NCBI GenBank assembly: GCA_035479375.1
Contig: DATIIT010000007.1
Coordinates: 1 to 59,231, forward strand
From: PMNU01 sp035479375
Lineage (GTDB): Bacteria > Patescibacteriota > Saccharimonadia > Saccharimonadales > UBA4665
Length of the DNA stretch: 59,231 bases
Direction: 5' to 3'
Made by a program: the position numbers and the translations under genes. Shown here piece by piece: positions 20,624 through 29,551 of the stretch. Numbering within the stretch: position 1 is the stretch's first letter; every line of letters starts with the position of its first letter. The notes under the pieces were generated by a model. The model was not told where the DNA came from and searched no databases. It saw only the letters and a list, made by a program, of their open reading frames with translations.

Positions 20624-21225
20624 TGGCTACCGCAACTGACAAGCCCGCTGCCAAAGCAGCTGCAAAGACCGTGGCCACTGCACGTCTCCGCGCCGCGTAT
20701 TCCCAGAAAATCGCTGGCGAGCTGCACAAAGAGCTGGGGCTCACCAACGCGCACCTTATCCCGCGCCTGGAGAAAATCACCATTAACATCGGCCTAGGCA
20801 AAGCCAAGGACGACAAAAAGATGATGGAAGTGGCCACCAACACGCTCACCAAAATCACCGGCCAGAAGCCGGTGGAAACGGTGGCTAAGAAGTCTATCGC
20901 CAGCTTTAAGCTGCGCGAGGGCAACAAGATTGGCCTGAAGGTCACGCTGCGCGGGGACCGGATGTACGAGTTCCTCGACCGCTTGATCACTGTGGTGCTG
21001 CCGCGCCTGCGCGACTTCCACGGTGTGCCCAACAAGGCGTTTGACCGCCAGGGCAACTACTCTTTGGGCATGACCGACCAATCGGTCTTCCCGGAGCTGA
21101 CCTTCGACGAAACCACTACCGCGCACGGCCTGCAAGCCGTCTTCACTATCAAGTGTGTGGAACCGGCGCACGCCAAAGCGCTCCTAGAAAAATTTGGCAT
21201 GCCATTTGAAAAGGAGGCCAAGTAA
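20623..21225 (+). CDS. rplE: Ribosomal protein L5
   Basis: 200 aa, binds 5S rRNA and contacts P-site tRNA. An Ala/Lys-rich N-terminal extension of ~20 residues precedes the family core (HLIPRLEKITINIGLG; KLREGNKIGLKVTLRGDRMY; DFHGVPNKAFDRQGNYSLG). Confidence 0.96.
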   Translation: MATATDKPAAKAAAKTVATARLRAAYSQKIAGELHKELGLTNAHLIPRLEKITINIGLGKAKDDKKMMEVATNTLTKITGQKPVETVAKKSIASFKLREGNKIGLKVTLRGDRMYEFLDRLITVVLPRLRDFHGVPNKAFDRQGNYSLGMTDQSVFPELTFDETTTAHGLQAVFTIKCVEPAHAKALLEKFGMPFEKEAK

Positions 21226-21494
21226 TGGCACGAAAATCTAACGTTGCGCGCGACCTCAAGCGCCGCAAAATGCACGACAAGTACGCTGCCAAGCGCGCCG
21301 AGCTCAAGCAGTTGGGCGACCTGGAGGGCTTGGCCAAGCTGCCCCGCAACTCCAGCCCCACCCGCCTCAAGAACCGCTGCGTCGAGACCGGCCGGCCGCA
21401 TGGCTACATGCGCCAGTTCGGCTTAAGCCGCATCTCGTTCCGTGAGCACGCGTCAAAGGGTGAAATCCCCGGTGTAACAAAGGCCAGCTGGTAG
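21225..21494 (+). CDS. rpsN: Ribosomal protein S14, zinc-free type
   Basis: 89 aa. This is the long, cysteine-poor (C-) form: the zinc-binding CxxC pairs of the short form are absent and the spacer KLPRNSSPTRLKNRC is present, followed by GRPHGYMRQFGLSRISFRE. It needs no zinc. It fits the pattern of zinc-free proteins in this window. Confidence 0.96.
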   Translation: MARKSNVARDLKRRKMHDKYAAKRAELKQLGDLEGLAKLPRNSSPTRLKNRCVETGRPHGYMRQFGLSRISFREHASKGEIPGVTKASW

Positions 21495-21503
21495 AAAGGA
21501 AGC

Positions 21504-21917
21504 ATGATGAGCAATTTGACTTCAACCGACCCCATCGCCGACATGCTGACCCGCATCCGCAACGCCATTGCCGTGCGCAAAAGCGAAATCTCGCTGCCGC
21601 ACAGCAAGGCCAAGGAAGCGGTCGCACGGCTTTTGAAAGACAGTGGTTTTGTGAGCGACGTGAAGGTGGCTGACGCTGCCAGCGGTGTGGGCAAGACCCT
21701 GTCCATCGTCATCAACCACGCGGACGAAAACGCCCGCATCACCGAAATTGTCCGCTTGAGCAAGCCGGGGCGGCGCGAATACAGCACCGTCAAGGAAATC
21801 CCGGTGGTCAAGCGCGGCCGTGGCATCGTCATCGTTAGCACCTCCAAGGGTGTGATGACCGGCGCCGCTGCCCGGAAGCAAGGTGTGGGCGGCGAATTAA
21901 TCTGCAAGGTATATTAA
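21504..21917 (+). CDS. rpsH: Ribosomal protein S8
   Basis: 137 aa, central-domain 16S binder. TDPIADMLTRIRNAI at the start and the ending VGGELICKVY are typical. Two consecutive ATGs (21504, 21507) follow AAAGGAAG; either may be used. Confidence 0.96.
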   Translation: MMSNLTSTDPIADMLTRIRNAIAVRKSEISLPHSKAKEAVARLLKDSGFVSDVKVADAASGVGKTLSIVINHADENARITEIVRLSKPGRREYSTVKEIPVVKRGRGIVIVSTSKGVMTGAAARKQGVGGELICKVY

Positions 21918-21926
21918 GGAGAAATT

Positions 21927-22466
21927 ATGAGTCGTATAGGAAAACTGCCTATCCCGATCCCGTCTGGTGTGACAATCACTGTCGACCCTGATTTCGTGAC
22001 TGTTGCGGGCTCCAAGGGCACGCTCAAGCAGTTCACGATGCCGGGCGTCACCGTGACGGTTGACGGCGGCCAGGCAATCGTTACCCGCGAAAATGACGAA
22101 GCTGGCCCCAAGGCCAAGCACGGCCTGATGCGCACGCTGGTGGCCAACATGGTCCAGGGCGTGAGCCAGGGCTTCGAAAAGAAGCTGGAAATTAACGGTG
22201 TTGGCTACCGCGTCAACATGCAGGGCGCTGACCTCAAGTTTAACTTGGGCTTTAGCCACGATGTGATCTACAAACTGCCGCAGGGCGTCACCGCCAAGAC
22301 CGAGCAGAACACCATCACGGTGAGCGGCGTCGACAAGCAGCAGGTTGGCCAAGTGGCTGCCGAGATCCGCGCGCTGAAGAAGCCGGAACCGTACAAGGGC
22401 AAGGGCATTAAATACGCCGGCGAGCGCATCCTGCGCAAGAGCGGCAAGTCAGGAAAGGAGAAGTAG
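21927..22466 (+). CDS. rplF: Ribosomal protein L6
   Basis: 179 aa. MSRIGKLPIPIPSGVT at the start and the C-terminal PEPYKGKGIKYAGERILRKS signature near the GTPase-associated centre. AAGGAG precedes the ATG. Confidence 0.97.
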   Translation: MSRIGKLPIPIPSGVTITVDPDFVTVAGSKGTLKQFTMPGVTVTVDGGQAIVTRENDEAGPKAKHGLMRTLVANMVQGVSQGFEKKLEINGVGYRVNMQGADLKFNLGFSHDVIYKLPQGVTAKTEQNTITVSGVDKQQVGQVAAEIRALKKPEPYKGKGIKYAGERILRKSGKSGKEK

Positions 22467-22467
22467 C

Positions 22468-22824
22468 ATGAACGCGCTTCTGCACAAATTACAGAACCAA
22501 TGGCAGCGCAAGCACCGCGTGCGCGCTACCGTCTCCGGCACTGCCGAGCGCCCGCGCCTGAGCGTGCACATTTCCAACCGCCACATCACCGCCCAGGTGA
22601 TCGACGACACCACCGGCAAAACGCTGGCCTACGTCTCCACCGTTAGCAGCAAAGCTGCCAAAGGCTCGATGAGCGAACGCGCCGCCTGGGTCGGCACCGA
22701 AGTTGCCAAAAAAGCGGCCGTTGCCAAGGTGAAGGCTGTGGTCTTTGACCGCGGCGGGCACATTTATCACGGCCGCGTCGCCGCTTTAGCCGACGCCGCC
22801 CGTAACGCAGGATTGGAGTTCTAA
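22468..22824 (+). CDS. rplR: Ribosomal protein L18
   Basis: 118 aa 5S rRNA-binding protein. RPRLSVHISNRHITAQVIDD and the C-terminal VFDRGGHIYHGRVAALADAA are the family motifs. Directly follows L6. Confidence 0.96.
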   Translation: MNALLHKLQNQWQRKHRVRATVSGTAERPRLSVHISNRHITAQVIDDTTGKTLAYVSTVSSKAAKGSMSERAAWVGTEVAKKAAVAKVKAVVFDRGGHIYHGRVAALADAARNAGLEF

Positions 22825-22825
22825 T

Positions 22826-23515
22826 ATGGCTGAGCAGACAAACATGCCGCAGCAGCAAGCCGCTGCCGAAGCCGCCGCCCAGGCCCAAGGCCCGCAACAA
22901 GGTGGCCCGCGCGGTGGGCGTGGCGGTGACCGCCGCGGCCCTGGCGGCCCCCGTGGCCGCCGTCCGGAGCAAGCTCCGGAGGAAAAGCAATTTGATGAGC
23001 GTGTGGTGCACATCGACCGCGTCGCCCGTGTGGTAAAGGGCGGCCGCCGTTTCCGCTTCCGCGCGCTGGTGGTGGTGGGTGACCGCAAGAACCGCGTAGG
23101 CATCGGCACCGCCAAGGGCGCCGACGTGACCGCTGCTGTTACCAAAGCTACCGAAATTGCCAAGAAGCACTTCATCACCGTGCCACACTACAACGGCACC
23201 ATCCCGCACGAAGTCACGGCCAAAGTTGGCGGCTCCAACATTTTGGTGAAGCCAGCCAGCCCCGGTACCGGTTTGATCGCCGGCGGCACCGTGCGCGTGG
23301 TTTTGGAAGTTGCCGGCGTGAAGAACGCACTGAGCAAGTCGCTAGGCTCCAACAACAAGACCAACGCGGCGTACGCCACGGTAGAAGCCTTGCAACTGTT
23401 GGTCCCGGCCGGCAAGTGGGTAACCCGCAGCGGCGAGAAAAAAGCTGAGGCCAAGGCTGAAAAAGCCACCGAAAAGGCCGAAAAGAAAGCTTCCGCCAAG
23501 AAAGTGGAGGCCTAA
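22826..23515 (+). CDS. rpsE: Ribosomal protein S5 with long terminal extensions
   Basis: 229 aa against the usual ~165. The first ~50 residues are a Gln/Gly/Arg-rich low-complexity region (GGPRGGRGGDRRGPGGPRGR); the S5 core follows (VHIDRVARVVKGGRRFRF; LVVVGDRKNRVGIGTAKG); the last ~30 residues are an Ala/Lys/Glu-rich tail. The RGG-like N-terminus could be an RNA-contacting extension. Confidence 0.95.
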   Translation: MAEQTNMPQQQAAAEAAAQAQGPQQGGPRGGRGGDRRGPGGPRGRRPEQAPEEKQFDERVVHIDRVARVVKGGRRFRFRALVVVGDRKNRVGIGTAKGADVTAAVTKATEIAKKHFITVPHYNGTIPHEVTAKVGGSNILVKPASPGTGLIAGGTVRVVLEVAGVKNALSKSLGSNNKTNAAYATVEALQLLVPAGKWVTRSGEKKAEAKAEKATEKAEKKASAKKVEA

Positions 23516-23518
23516 ACT

Positions 23519-24043
23519 ATGAAAATCAACGAACTGCAAGTCGCCAAGAAAAAGTCTGGCAAGCGCGTGGGCCGCGGTATTGCTGCCGGCCAGGGTAAAA
23601 CCGCCGGCCGCGGTACCAAGGGCCAGATGGCCCGCACCGGCTCCAGCAAACGCCCCGGTTTTGAAGGTGGCCAGAACCCGCTCATGCAACGCCTGCCTAA
23701 GCTACCGGGGTTCCGCTCCAGTAAGCCTAGGGCTGAGGTAATCTACACCCGTCAGCTCGACGCCTTCAGCGGCAAGACCGTAGACGCCGAGACCCTGGCT
23801 AAGGCTGGGCTCATCTCTGGCGCCTATGTCAAGGTAAAGGTCATCACCAAGGGTGAAGTCACCAAAAAAGTCGCCATCAAGGCCCAGGCCATTAGCGCCA
23901 GTGCCCTGGAAGCCGTGCAAAAAGCCGGCGGCAGCTTTGAAAAGGTAGATGTCCTCGCCCGCCCGGCCAACGCCAAAAAGGCCGAGAAAAAAGAGGCCAA
24001 CGCTGCGTCCAAAGCAGCGGCTAAGGCTAAAAAAGCCGCGTAA
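23519..24043 (+). CDS. rplO: Ribosomal protein L15
   Basis: 174 aa; the Gly-rich N-terminal domain KRVGRGIAAGQGKTAGRGTK and the segment RPGFEGGQNPLMQRLPK are diagnostic. An Ala/Lys tail extends the C-terminus. Only 3 bases separate it from rpsE, so there is no room for rpmD (L30), the usual gene here; its loss is known across CPR bacteria. Confidence 0.96.
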   Translation: MKINELQVAKKKSGKRVGRGIAAGQGKTAGRGTKGQMARTGSSKRPGFEGGQNPLMQRLPKLPGFRSSKPRAEVIYTRQLDAFSGKTVDAETLAKAGLISGAYVKVKVITKGEVTKKVAIKAQAISASALEAVQKAGGSFEKVDVLARPANAKKAEKKEANAASKAAAKAKKAA

Positions 24044-24065
24044 AACCTCCGCGCGCTTACAGTAA

Positions 24066-24096
24066 ACACGCCCCGCACCACCGCGGGGCGTGTTTT
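24066..24096 (+). terminator. Terminator after rplO, probably bidirectional
   Basis: 11-bp perfect stem ACACGCCCCGC / GCGGGGCGTGT with a 6-base loop, followed by TTT. The convergent minus-strand gene ends at its 3' edge, so the hairpin likely terminates both transcripts. Confidence 0.85.
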
Positions 24097-25435
24097 AAAA
24101 TGGGCGTACGGGCGGCCGCTGCACGGGCGGCTTCTGCTTGCGTGCGGCGCGCATTGCCCGCAACTCAGCCCTGGCAAGCCGCCGCGGCACAATGTCCAGG
24201 CCGGTGATGGCCACACGCCGTTTGGCCTCCAGCTCGTCGCCAAAGAAGTAGCGCCACCAGCGCGATTCGCCAGTGCGCATGTGCGCCTCCCAGTGGTTGT
24301 TGTCTGCTGGGTCTTCCGAGCTGACCCGCCCAATGGCAAAGGTGCTGATGTTTGAGCCCGGCTTGCGGCTCATCGCCGTCTGGCGCACCACGCCGGCGGC
24401 CTCCACCCAGTCTTCTGGGCCGCGGGAATGCAGGCTTTCGTATATCACGTCTACGTCCATGACGCCGATGATGTACTGCGTGTGCCTATTGCCGGTGCGC
24501 CGCGCTTCTGCCCGGATGTACGCCAGCGCCGCCTTGTACTGTGCCATCTGTACACGCACGTCCACGCGGCCGCCGCGCTGCGCCAGGCTGTCGTCCATTG
24601 AAGTGAGGGTGATGTCCCAAGTGTTGGCGTAGAATTCCTGGAGGTCTTCTGGCAGGCCACTGCCGTCTGGGAAGCGGGTGGCGCGCAGCGACTTTTCGTA
24701 GTCCACGCCAAATGCCGATGTCAACTCCAGCACGCTGTGCGGCGTGCGCACCTTTTTGCCGCCGTACCAGGTGCGGTAGGTGACCGGGCCGGCCATGCGC
24801 AGCGCAGCGGCCGGGTCGGTGCGCGGCGGGTTTTTTGCGTCGCCCGCGTGGTGGATGACGGTGAGGAAGCGGACGTCGTTATCCGCATACGGCCCGTAGG
24901 AGATCGCTGTTTCGGTGACCTTGTCACCGTCTTTATCGGCAAACCGCACGCCGTTGAGCGCATCCGATACCTGCCGCCGAGCCTTGGTGAGCGGGTCGTT
25001 GGCGCGCGGCGGTGCCACGAAAATCTCCACTTGGGCGTCTGGGCGCCCGGGCTGGGTGGCCTCCAAAAAGTCATAGGTGCCGGCTGCGCGCACCATGCGG
25101 CCAAGGGCGTTGCCCAGGATGACGCGTTCGCGGGCGCGCTGCCAGGCCTCAATGACAGTGGGCGGCCCAGTGCGCTCGCCTGGGTCGATGCTGGCTGTCC
25201 AGGGCTCGACGTTACTCGACAAACGCAGGCCGCGCACCAGCCCGCTGGCGGCCTCGGCCGCAACAGAAACCTGTATGAGCGTGCTGGCCGCCCCCAACTC
25301 TATGAACTCAGCAACCCGGGCGCGGGCGGTTCGTGGATCAGGCTCGGCCGCCTGGGGATAGAGATACGCTTCCGGTGGCGCCGCTGGCCGCAAAACGTAC
25401 GCGCCCACAGTTTCAGAAAGTGGCAAACCAGCCAT
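24095..25435 (-). CDS. Hypothetical protein between rplO and secY
   Basis: 446 aa, soluble, not recognised. ATG 25435 is preferred over a GTG at 25441 because GGAGGT stands 4 bases upstream of it. The chain has an Ala-rich N-terminal third, a middle with Trp/Tyr (TYRTWYGGKKVRTPHS), an alpha/beta-looking C-terminal part (HTQYIIGVMDVDVIYESLHS; GESRWWRYFFGDELEAKRRV) and a basic Pro-rich tail. No catalytic signature is evident. It faces the L15 gene and breaks the usual rplO-secY adjacency. Confidence 0.75.
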   Translation of the reverse strand: MAGLPLSETVGAYVLRPAAPPEAYLYPQAAEPDPRTARARVAEFIELGAASTLIQVSVAAEAASGLVRGLRLSSNVEPWTASIDPGERTGPPTVIEAWQRARERVILGNALGRMVRAAGTYDFLEATQPGRPDAQVEIFVAPPRANDPLTKARRQVSDALNGVRFADKDGDKVTETAISYGPYADNDVRFLTVIHHAGDAKNPPRTDPAAALRMAGPVTYRTWYGGKKVRTPHSVLELTSAFGVDYEKSLRATRFPDGSGLPEDLQEFYANTWDITLTSMDDSLAQRGGRVDVRVQMAQYKAALAYIRAEARRTGNRHTQYIIGVMDVDVIYESLHSRGPEDWVEAAGVVRQTAMSRKPGSNISTFAIGRVSSEDPADNNHWEAHMRTGESRWWRYFFGDELEAKRRVAITGLDIVPRRLARAELRAMRAARKQKPPVQRPPVRPF

Positions 25436-25586
25436 CTGCACCTCCGTTATTTCATATTCTGATAATAACTAAATCCGTACAGCGCGGAACAACAAAATAT
25501 CACAACGTTGCAGAGATAAATATCACGTTGACAACACCTGCTTGGACTTGGCAGAGGCGCAGGAGCAAACAATAGCGTGCGGATGG

Positions 25587-25592
25587 TATACT
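25587..25592 (+). promoter_or_regulatory. -10 box of the ABC exporter gene
   Basis: TATACT preceded by TGG (extended -10). Only 7 bases separate it from the ATG at 25600, so the transcript should begin at or next to the start codon (leaderless). No good -35 is visible. Confidence 0.65.
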
Positions 25593-25599
25593 AGAGCGC

Positions 25600-27417
25600 A
25601 TGCGCCTCCGTTCCAACCGCGACCAAGGCATTAGCCGCGCTGTCCACCGTCTGTTCCGGGATGCAACGCTGGCCGATGCGCCCGGCCTGGTTATCTGCCT
25701 GGCGACGCGCATCCCAGCACTCGTGTTATTCAACGTCCTCATCCCGCTACAGGTCGCATATGGCGTGCAGGCCATTGTGACGCGCCACTTTAGCCAGGTG
25801 CCGCACTATGTGTTACTGGTGTTGCTGTGTGCGGCAGGTTACGCAGTGCTTTGGTCTATTGGCGGCTTCACCATCTCCCGTAATGGCGTGCGGGGCTCGT
25901 CGTATGTCCAGCGCACGGTGTTTTCTAATTTTCTGCAGAAAGACTACGATTTTTACAGCAACACGTACTTTGGCGCACTTGGGTCGCAAGCTGTCCAGCT
26001 GCGCAGTGTGTACAGCGAATACAGCCAGATATTTTTGTTGGGCGGCCCATCGCAGGCGGTCACGATAGTGGCCGGGATCGGTGTGGTGGCTTGGAAATCG
26101 CCCATATTAGCGCTCGTGACGCTGCTGTGTATGGCGGCCGTCCTTGGCTTTACGGTCACAATGAGCGCCTGGCGGCTGCGGCTGCGCCGGCAGCTCAGTG
26201 AAGCCAACAGCGACTTGGCAGGCCAGATCGGCGACACGCTTAGCCACGCCCCAACCGTCAAGAGTTTTGCCAGCGACGACTACGAAGAAACTCGCCTAGA
26301 CACGACGCTCGCCGCATGGGCAAAGGTGCAGTACCGCACGTGGATGTCGTCCATCCCGGCAGACGACGGGCGGATGCTGCTGGCGGCTATTGCCACGGGC
26401 GTGTTACTCCTTATGGCGGCGCGCATGTACCAGCACGGCACCATTTCCATAGCCATCGTGGCCTTGGTGCAGCTGTATGTCATCCGCATGATCGCCGCTA
26501 CGCAAGCCATCGCCGACCTTATCAAACAATACGAGAATGTTATGGGCGCCGCCTATTCCACCATGAAAACCATGTTAGTGGAACCTACGGTGCTTGACCC
26601 GGCCGCGCCCAAGCGTCTGCCCAAAAATAGCCTGAAGATTAGCTTTAAAGACCTCACGTACACTTACGACGACGCCACCGCACACGCCACGGCCGTGGCC
26701 GGGTTCAACCTGGAAATTACGCCGGGCGAGAAGATTGGCCTGGTGGGCTACTCTGGCAGCGGCAAAACCACGCTCACCAAATTGCTGCTCAGGTTTATGG
26801 ACGCCACGGGCGGCAGCATCCGTATTGGCGGGGTGGACATCCGGGACGTACGCCAGCGCGAGCTGCGCCAGGCCATTGCCTACGTGCCGCAAGAGCCGCT
26901 GCTGTTCCACCGCAGCATCAACGAGAATATCGCCTACGGCCGCCCATCGGCATCTGCCAAAGAGGTTAAGGAGGCCGCCAAACTAGCTTACGTTGACGAG
27001 TTCGTAGACAACCTGCCGCACCAGTACCAAACAGAGGTGGGAGAGCGCGGCGTAAAGCTTTCCGGCGGACAAAGGCAGCGCGTGGCCATTGCCCGCGCCA
27101 TCTTAAAAGACGCGCCCATCCTGGTGCTCGACGAAGCCACCTCCGCCCTGGACAGCCGCAGCGAGAAGTTCATCCAGCAGGCGCTATGGCGGCTCATGAA
27201 GGGCCGCACCGCACTGGTGGTGGCGCACCGGCTCAGCACCATCCAGCGCATGGACCGCATCGTGGTCATGGATAAGGGGCGGGTGGTACAAATAGGTACG
27301 CACAACGAGCTGCTCAAGGATAAAAAAGGCATTTACGCCACGCTGTGGGCGCACCAAAGCGGCGGCTACATGGGCGTGCCAGACAAGCGCGGCGCAGTAA
27401 ACGAAAACGCAAGCTAA
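25600..27417 (+). CDS. ABC exporter, fused permease and ATPase (MsbA/LmrA type)
   Basis: 605 aa half-transporter: six-helix membrane domain over residues ~20-330, then a nucleotide-binding domain. Walker A GYSGSGKTT is at about 383-391, the signature LSGGQRQRVAIARAI near 487, and Walker B ILVLDEATSALD near 506; the H-loop is VAHRLS. It works as a homo- or heterodimer exporting lipids, peptides or drugs; the substrate cannot be told from sequence. The start is at the first ATG after an extended -10 box. The gene replaces the usual rplO-secY junction. Confidence 0.93.
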   Translation: MRLRSNRDQGISRAVHRLFRDATLADAPGLVICLATRIPALVLFNVLIPLQVAYGVQAIVTRHFSQVPHYVLLVLLCAAGYAVLWSIGGFTISRNGVRGSSYVQRTVFSNFLQKDYDFYSNTYFGALGSQAVQLRSVYSEYSQIFLLGGPSQAVTIVAGIGVVAWKSPILALVTLLCMAAVLGFTVTMSAWRLRLRRQLSEANSDLAGQIGDTLSHAPTVKSFASDDYEETRLDTTLAAWAKVQYRTWMSSIPADDGRMLLAAIATGVLLLMAARMYQHGTISIAIVALVQLYVIRMIAATQAIADLIKQYENVMGAAYSTMKTMLVEPTVLDPAAPKRLPKNSLKISFKDLTYTYDDATAHATAVAGFNLEITPGEKIGLVGYSGSGKTTLTKLLLRFMDATGGSIRIGGVDIRDVRQRELRQAIAYVPQEPLLFHRSINENIAYGRPSASAKEVKEAAKLAYVDEFVDNLPHQYQTEVGERGVKLSGGQRQRVAIARAILKDAPILVLDEATSALDSRSEKFIQQALWRLMKGRTALVVAHRLSTIQRMDRIVVMDKGRVVQIGTHNELLKDKKGIYATLWAHQSGGYMGVPDKRGAVNENAS

Positions 27418-27428
27418 AACTTGCGTTT
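27405..27428 (+). terminator. Hairpin spanning the ABC gene stop codon
   Basis: 9-bp stem AAACGCAAG / CTTGCGTTT with a 6-base loop (CTAAAA) containing the stop codon. The 3' arm ends in TTT followed by GTATAG. Probable weak intrinsic terminator before secY. Confidence 0.6.
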
Positions 27429-27491
27429 GTATAGCTACCCCTTGGCCGTGTATACTGTGTGCAAGAATTCAAAAGAGGTGAATCGAGCATC

Positions 27492-29006
27492 ATGAACTGG
27501 GGAATTATTGTGAAGTCGCTGGGCCACAAAGATATGCGCAAGCGTATTCTGGCCGTCTTGGGTATCTTGTTGGTCTTCCGCATCATGGCGCACATCCCGG
27601 TGCCGCTGGCCGACCCGGAAACGCTCAAGCAAGTGCTGCAAAACTTGTTTTCATCTTCCGGGACACCGCAGCTGCTCAGTTTCCTTAACGTGCTGTCCGG
27701 TGGCGCGCTGGCCAACTTCTCTATTATGATTGCCGGCATGGGGCCGTACATTAACGCCTCCATTATTATGCAGCTGCTCACCAAGGCTATCCCCAAGCTA
27801 GAGGCGCTCCGCAAAGAGGGCGAGTACGGCCAGCGCAAAATCAACCAGTACACCCGCATCCTAACGTTCCCGCTGGCCATTTTGCAGTCTATTGGTGCCA
27901 TTTACTTGGTGCGCCAGACGGCGTCGCAAATTGGCGGCATTGGGGACATTACCGCGCATAGCTCCATCTGGCAATGGGGGCTCATGGTGGCTGCGCTCAC
28001 CGGCGGCTCTATGCTGCTAATGTGGCTGGGCGAGCTGATTACTGAGCGCAGCATCGGCAACGGCATCTCGCTGGTCATTACCGTGGGCATTGTGAGCGGC
28101 TTGCCGGCCACCATCGTCACCATCTATCAAATGGTCTTCAATAAAACGAGCACCTGGCAGCTGTTTGGGCATAAGCTGCACGTCAGCGCCAAGGGTGCGC
28201 TCTACGCGCTGGTTATAGCTGTGGCGGTGGTTGTGGTGACCTGGCTGGTGGTAAAACTCAACGAAGCCGCCCGGCGCATCACCGTCAATTACGCCAAACG
28301 CGTGCAGGGGAACCGGACATATGGCGGCGTCACCACCATGCTGCCGGTGAAGCTTATTAGCGCTGGTGTGGTGCCCATTATCTTTGCCGTGGCGTTCCTG
28401 AGCGTGCCGGGTTTTGTGGGGCAACTGCTCACCAGCGCGCATAACCCGCACTGGGCACATTTGGGCAGCAACCTGGTGAAGTGGTTTACCGCACCTACGG
28501 CCAACTCGTTTGTAGCTGGCGACGCGCACGCCTACATTTACCCGGCGGCGTACTTCCTGCTGGTGTTCGTCTTCACGTTCTTCTATACCAGTGTGACGTT
28601 TAACAGCAAAGAGATTGCCGAAAATTTGCAGAAGCAAGGCGGCTTTATAGAGGGCGTGCGCTCCGGCACGCAAACAGAGAAGCATCTCAGCAAGATCGTG
28701 AACCGCCTGACGCTGTTTGGGGCGTTCTCCTTGGGGCTGTTGGCGCTGGGGCCAATTATCGCCCAGATTTTCCTGCCCAATGCCAACGTCGCCATTGGCG
28801 GCACCAGCGTGCTCATCTTGGTGTCGGTGTCTTTGGAGACGCTGCGCGCCGTGGAATCCCGCGCCCTAATGGTCACGTACGACCAATACGCCCAGCCAGA
28901 TTTCTTCCACGAAATGGAAGAGCAGGACATCCAAAACAGCAAAAAGCGCCGCTTTAGCTTGTTGCCGTTCCGGCGCGGCAAGGGCAAGGACAAAGCCGCA
29001 AAATAG
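27492..29006 (+). CDS. secY: Preprotein translocase subunit SecY
   Basis: 504 aa from ATG 27492; ten membrane helices forming the Sec channel. Recognisable blocks: FRIMAHIPVPLADPETL near the N-terminus, GIMIAGMGP-like SIMIAGMGPYINASIIMQLL, ERSIGNGISLVI and the C-terminal NLQKQGGFIEGVRSG cytoplasmic loop. AGAGG lies 13-17 bases upstream; a TATACT box at 27451-27456 may be its -10. The C-terminus is a basic tail. Here it has its own upstream region instead of following rplO, and it is not followed by adk and map. Confidence 0.96.
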   Translation: MNWGIIVKSLGHKDMRKRILAVLGILLVFRIMAHIPVPLADPETLKQVLQNLFSSSGTPQLLSFLNVLSGGALANFSIMIAGMGPYINASIIMQLLTKAIPKLEALRKEGEYGQRKINQYTRILTFPLAILQSIGAIYLVRQTASQIGGIGDITAHSSIWQWGLMVAALTGGSMLLMWLGELITERSIGNGISLVITVGIVSGLPATIVTIYQMVFNKTSTWQLFGHKLHVSAKGALYALVIAVAVVVVTWLVVKLNEAARRITVNYAKRVQGNRTYGGVTTMLPVKLISAGVVPIIFAVAFLSVPGFVGQLLTSAHNPHWAHLGSNLVKWFTAPTANSFVAGDAHAYIYPAAYFLLVFVFTFFYTSVTFNSKEIAENLQKQGGFIEGVRSGTQTEKHLSKIVNRLTLFGAFSLGLLALGPIIAQIFLPNANVAIGGTSVLILVSVSLETLRAVESRALMVTYDQYAQPDFFHEMEEQDIQNSKKRRFSLLPFRRGKGKDKAAK

Positions 29007-29010
29007 CCCG

Positions 29011-29493
29011 TTAGCCGCCAGCTGGCGGTACAGGTTGCCCGGTGGGCGCGGCAGGCGGTGCGCTGGGCGCAATAGGCAGGGGTTCATCTGGTGAAATGCC
29101 GCGTGACTGCGCCGGGTTAATGGACAACGTCCCGATGAGGCCGGTGGCGCGTCCGTCGGGCCCGCGCAAAATCGACGCCCGGTCGCGCACAAATACATAC
29201 GCGCCATCGCCGCCGCGGAAGCGGTAATTCACGGTCCATCCGGGCGCCTTGGGGTCGTCAAGTTTGTCCATGGCCTGGTTCAAGATCATGGCGTCGTCCG
29301 GATGGATGTGCCCGACCCACCATTCCAGGCGGTCAAGCGGCTCGGTGCGCGGGAATCCCAGCAGTGAATAAAGCGTATCGTTCCACTTCAGCTCGCCGCT
29401 GTCCAGGTTGAATTCGTACATGATGCCGGCGTTGGCCGCCGCTGTCTGCGCGCCGGAAGCGGCGTCGATTTCCCCTTGTGCCATATCCTCCAT
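29011..29493 (-). CDS. Single PAS domain protein
   Basis: 160 aa. Residues ~25-125 form a PAS fold of the PAS_3 type: a GIMYEFNLDSGELKWND start, LLGFPRTEPLDRLEWWVGHI and the characteristic HPDD, then NYRFRGGDGAYVFVRDRASI and GRATGLIGTLSI. No kinase, GGDEF or HTH output domain is attached; the C-terminus is a Pro/Ala-rich tail. It may act as a stand-alone sensor that binds a partner. ATG 29493 is the likely start. It is divergent from a STAS-like gene, 58 bases apart, suggesting a joint regulatory unit. The ligand is unknown. Confidence 0.82.
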   Translation of the reverse strand: MEDMAQGEIDAASGAQTAAANAGIMYEFNLDSGELKWNDTLYSLLGFPRTEPLDRLEWWVGHIHPDDAMILNQAMDKLDDPKAPGWTVNYRFRGGDGAYVFVRDRASILRGPDGRATGLIGTLSINPAQSRGISPDEPLPIAPSAPPAAPTGQPVPPAGG

Positions 29494-29515
29494 AATACCA
29501 GAAAGCGCCTGCGGC

Positions 29516-29545
29516 TTGGCAGGGCGGCACTGCATTGCGTACAAT
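29516..29545 (+). promoter_or_regulatory. Promoter of the STAS-like gene
   Basis: TTGGCA (29516-29521), 18-base spacer, TACAAT (29540-29545). ATG 29552 lies 6 bases beyond the -10, so the mRNA would be leaderless. Confidence 0.7.
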
Positions 29546-29551
29546 ATACGT

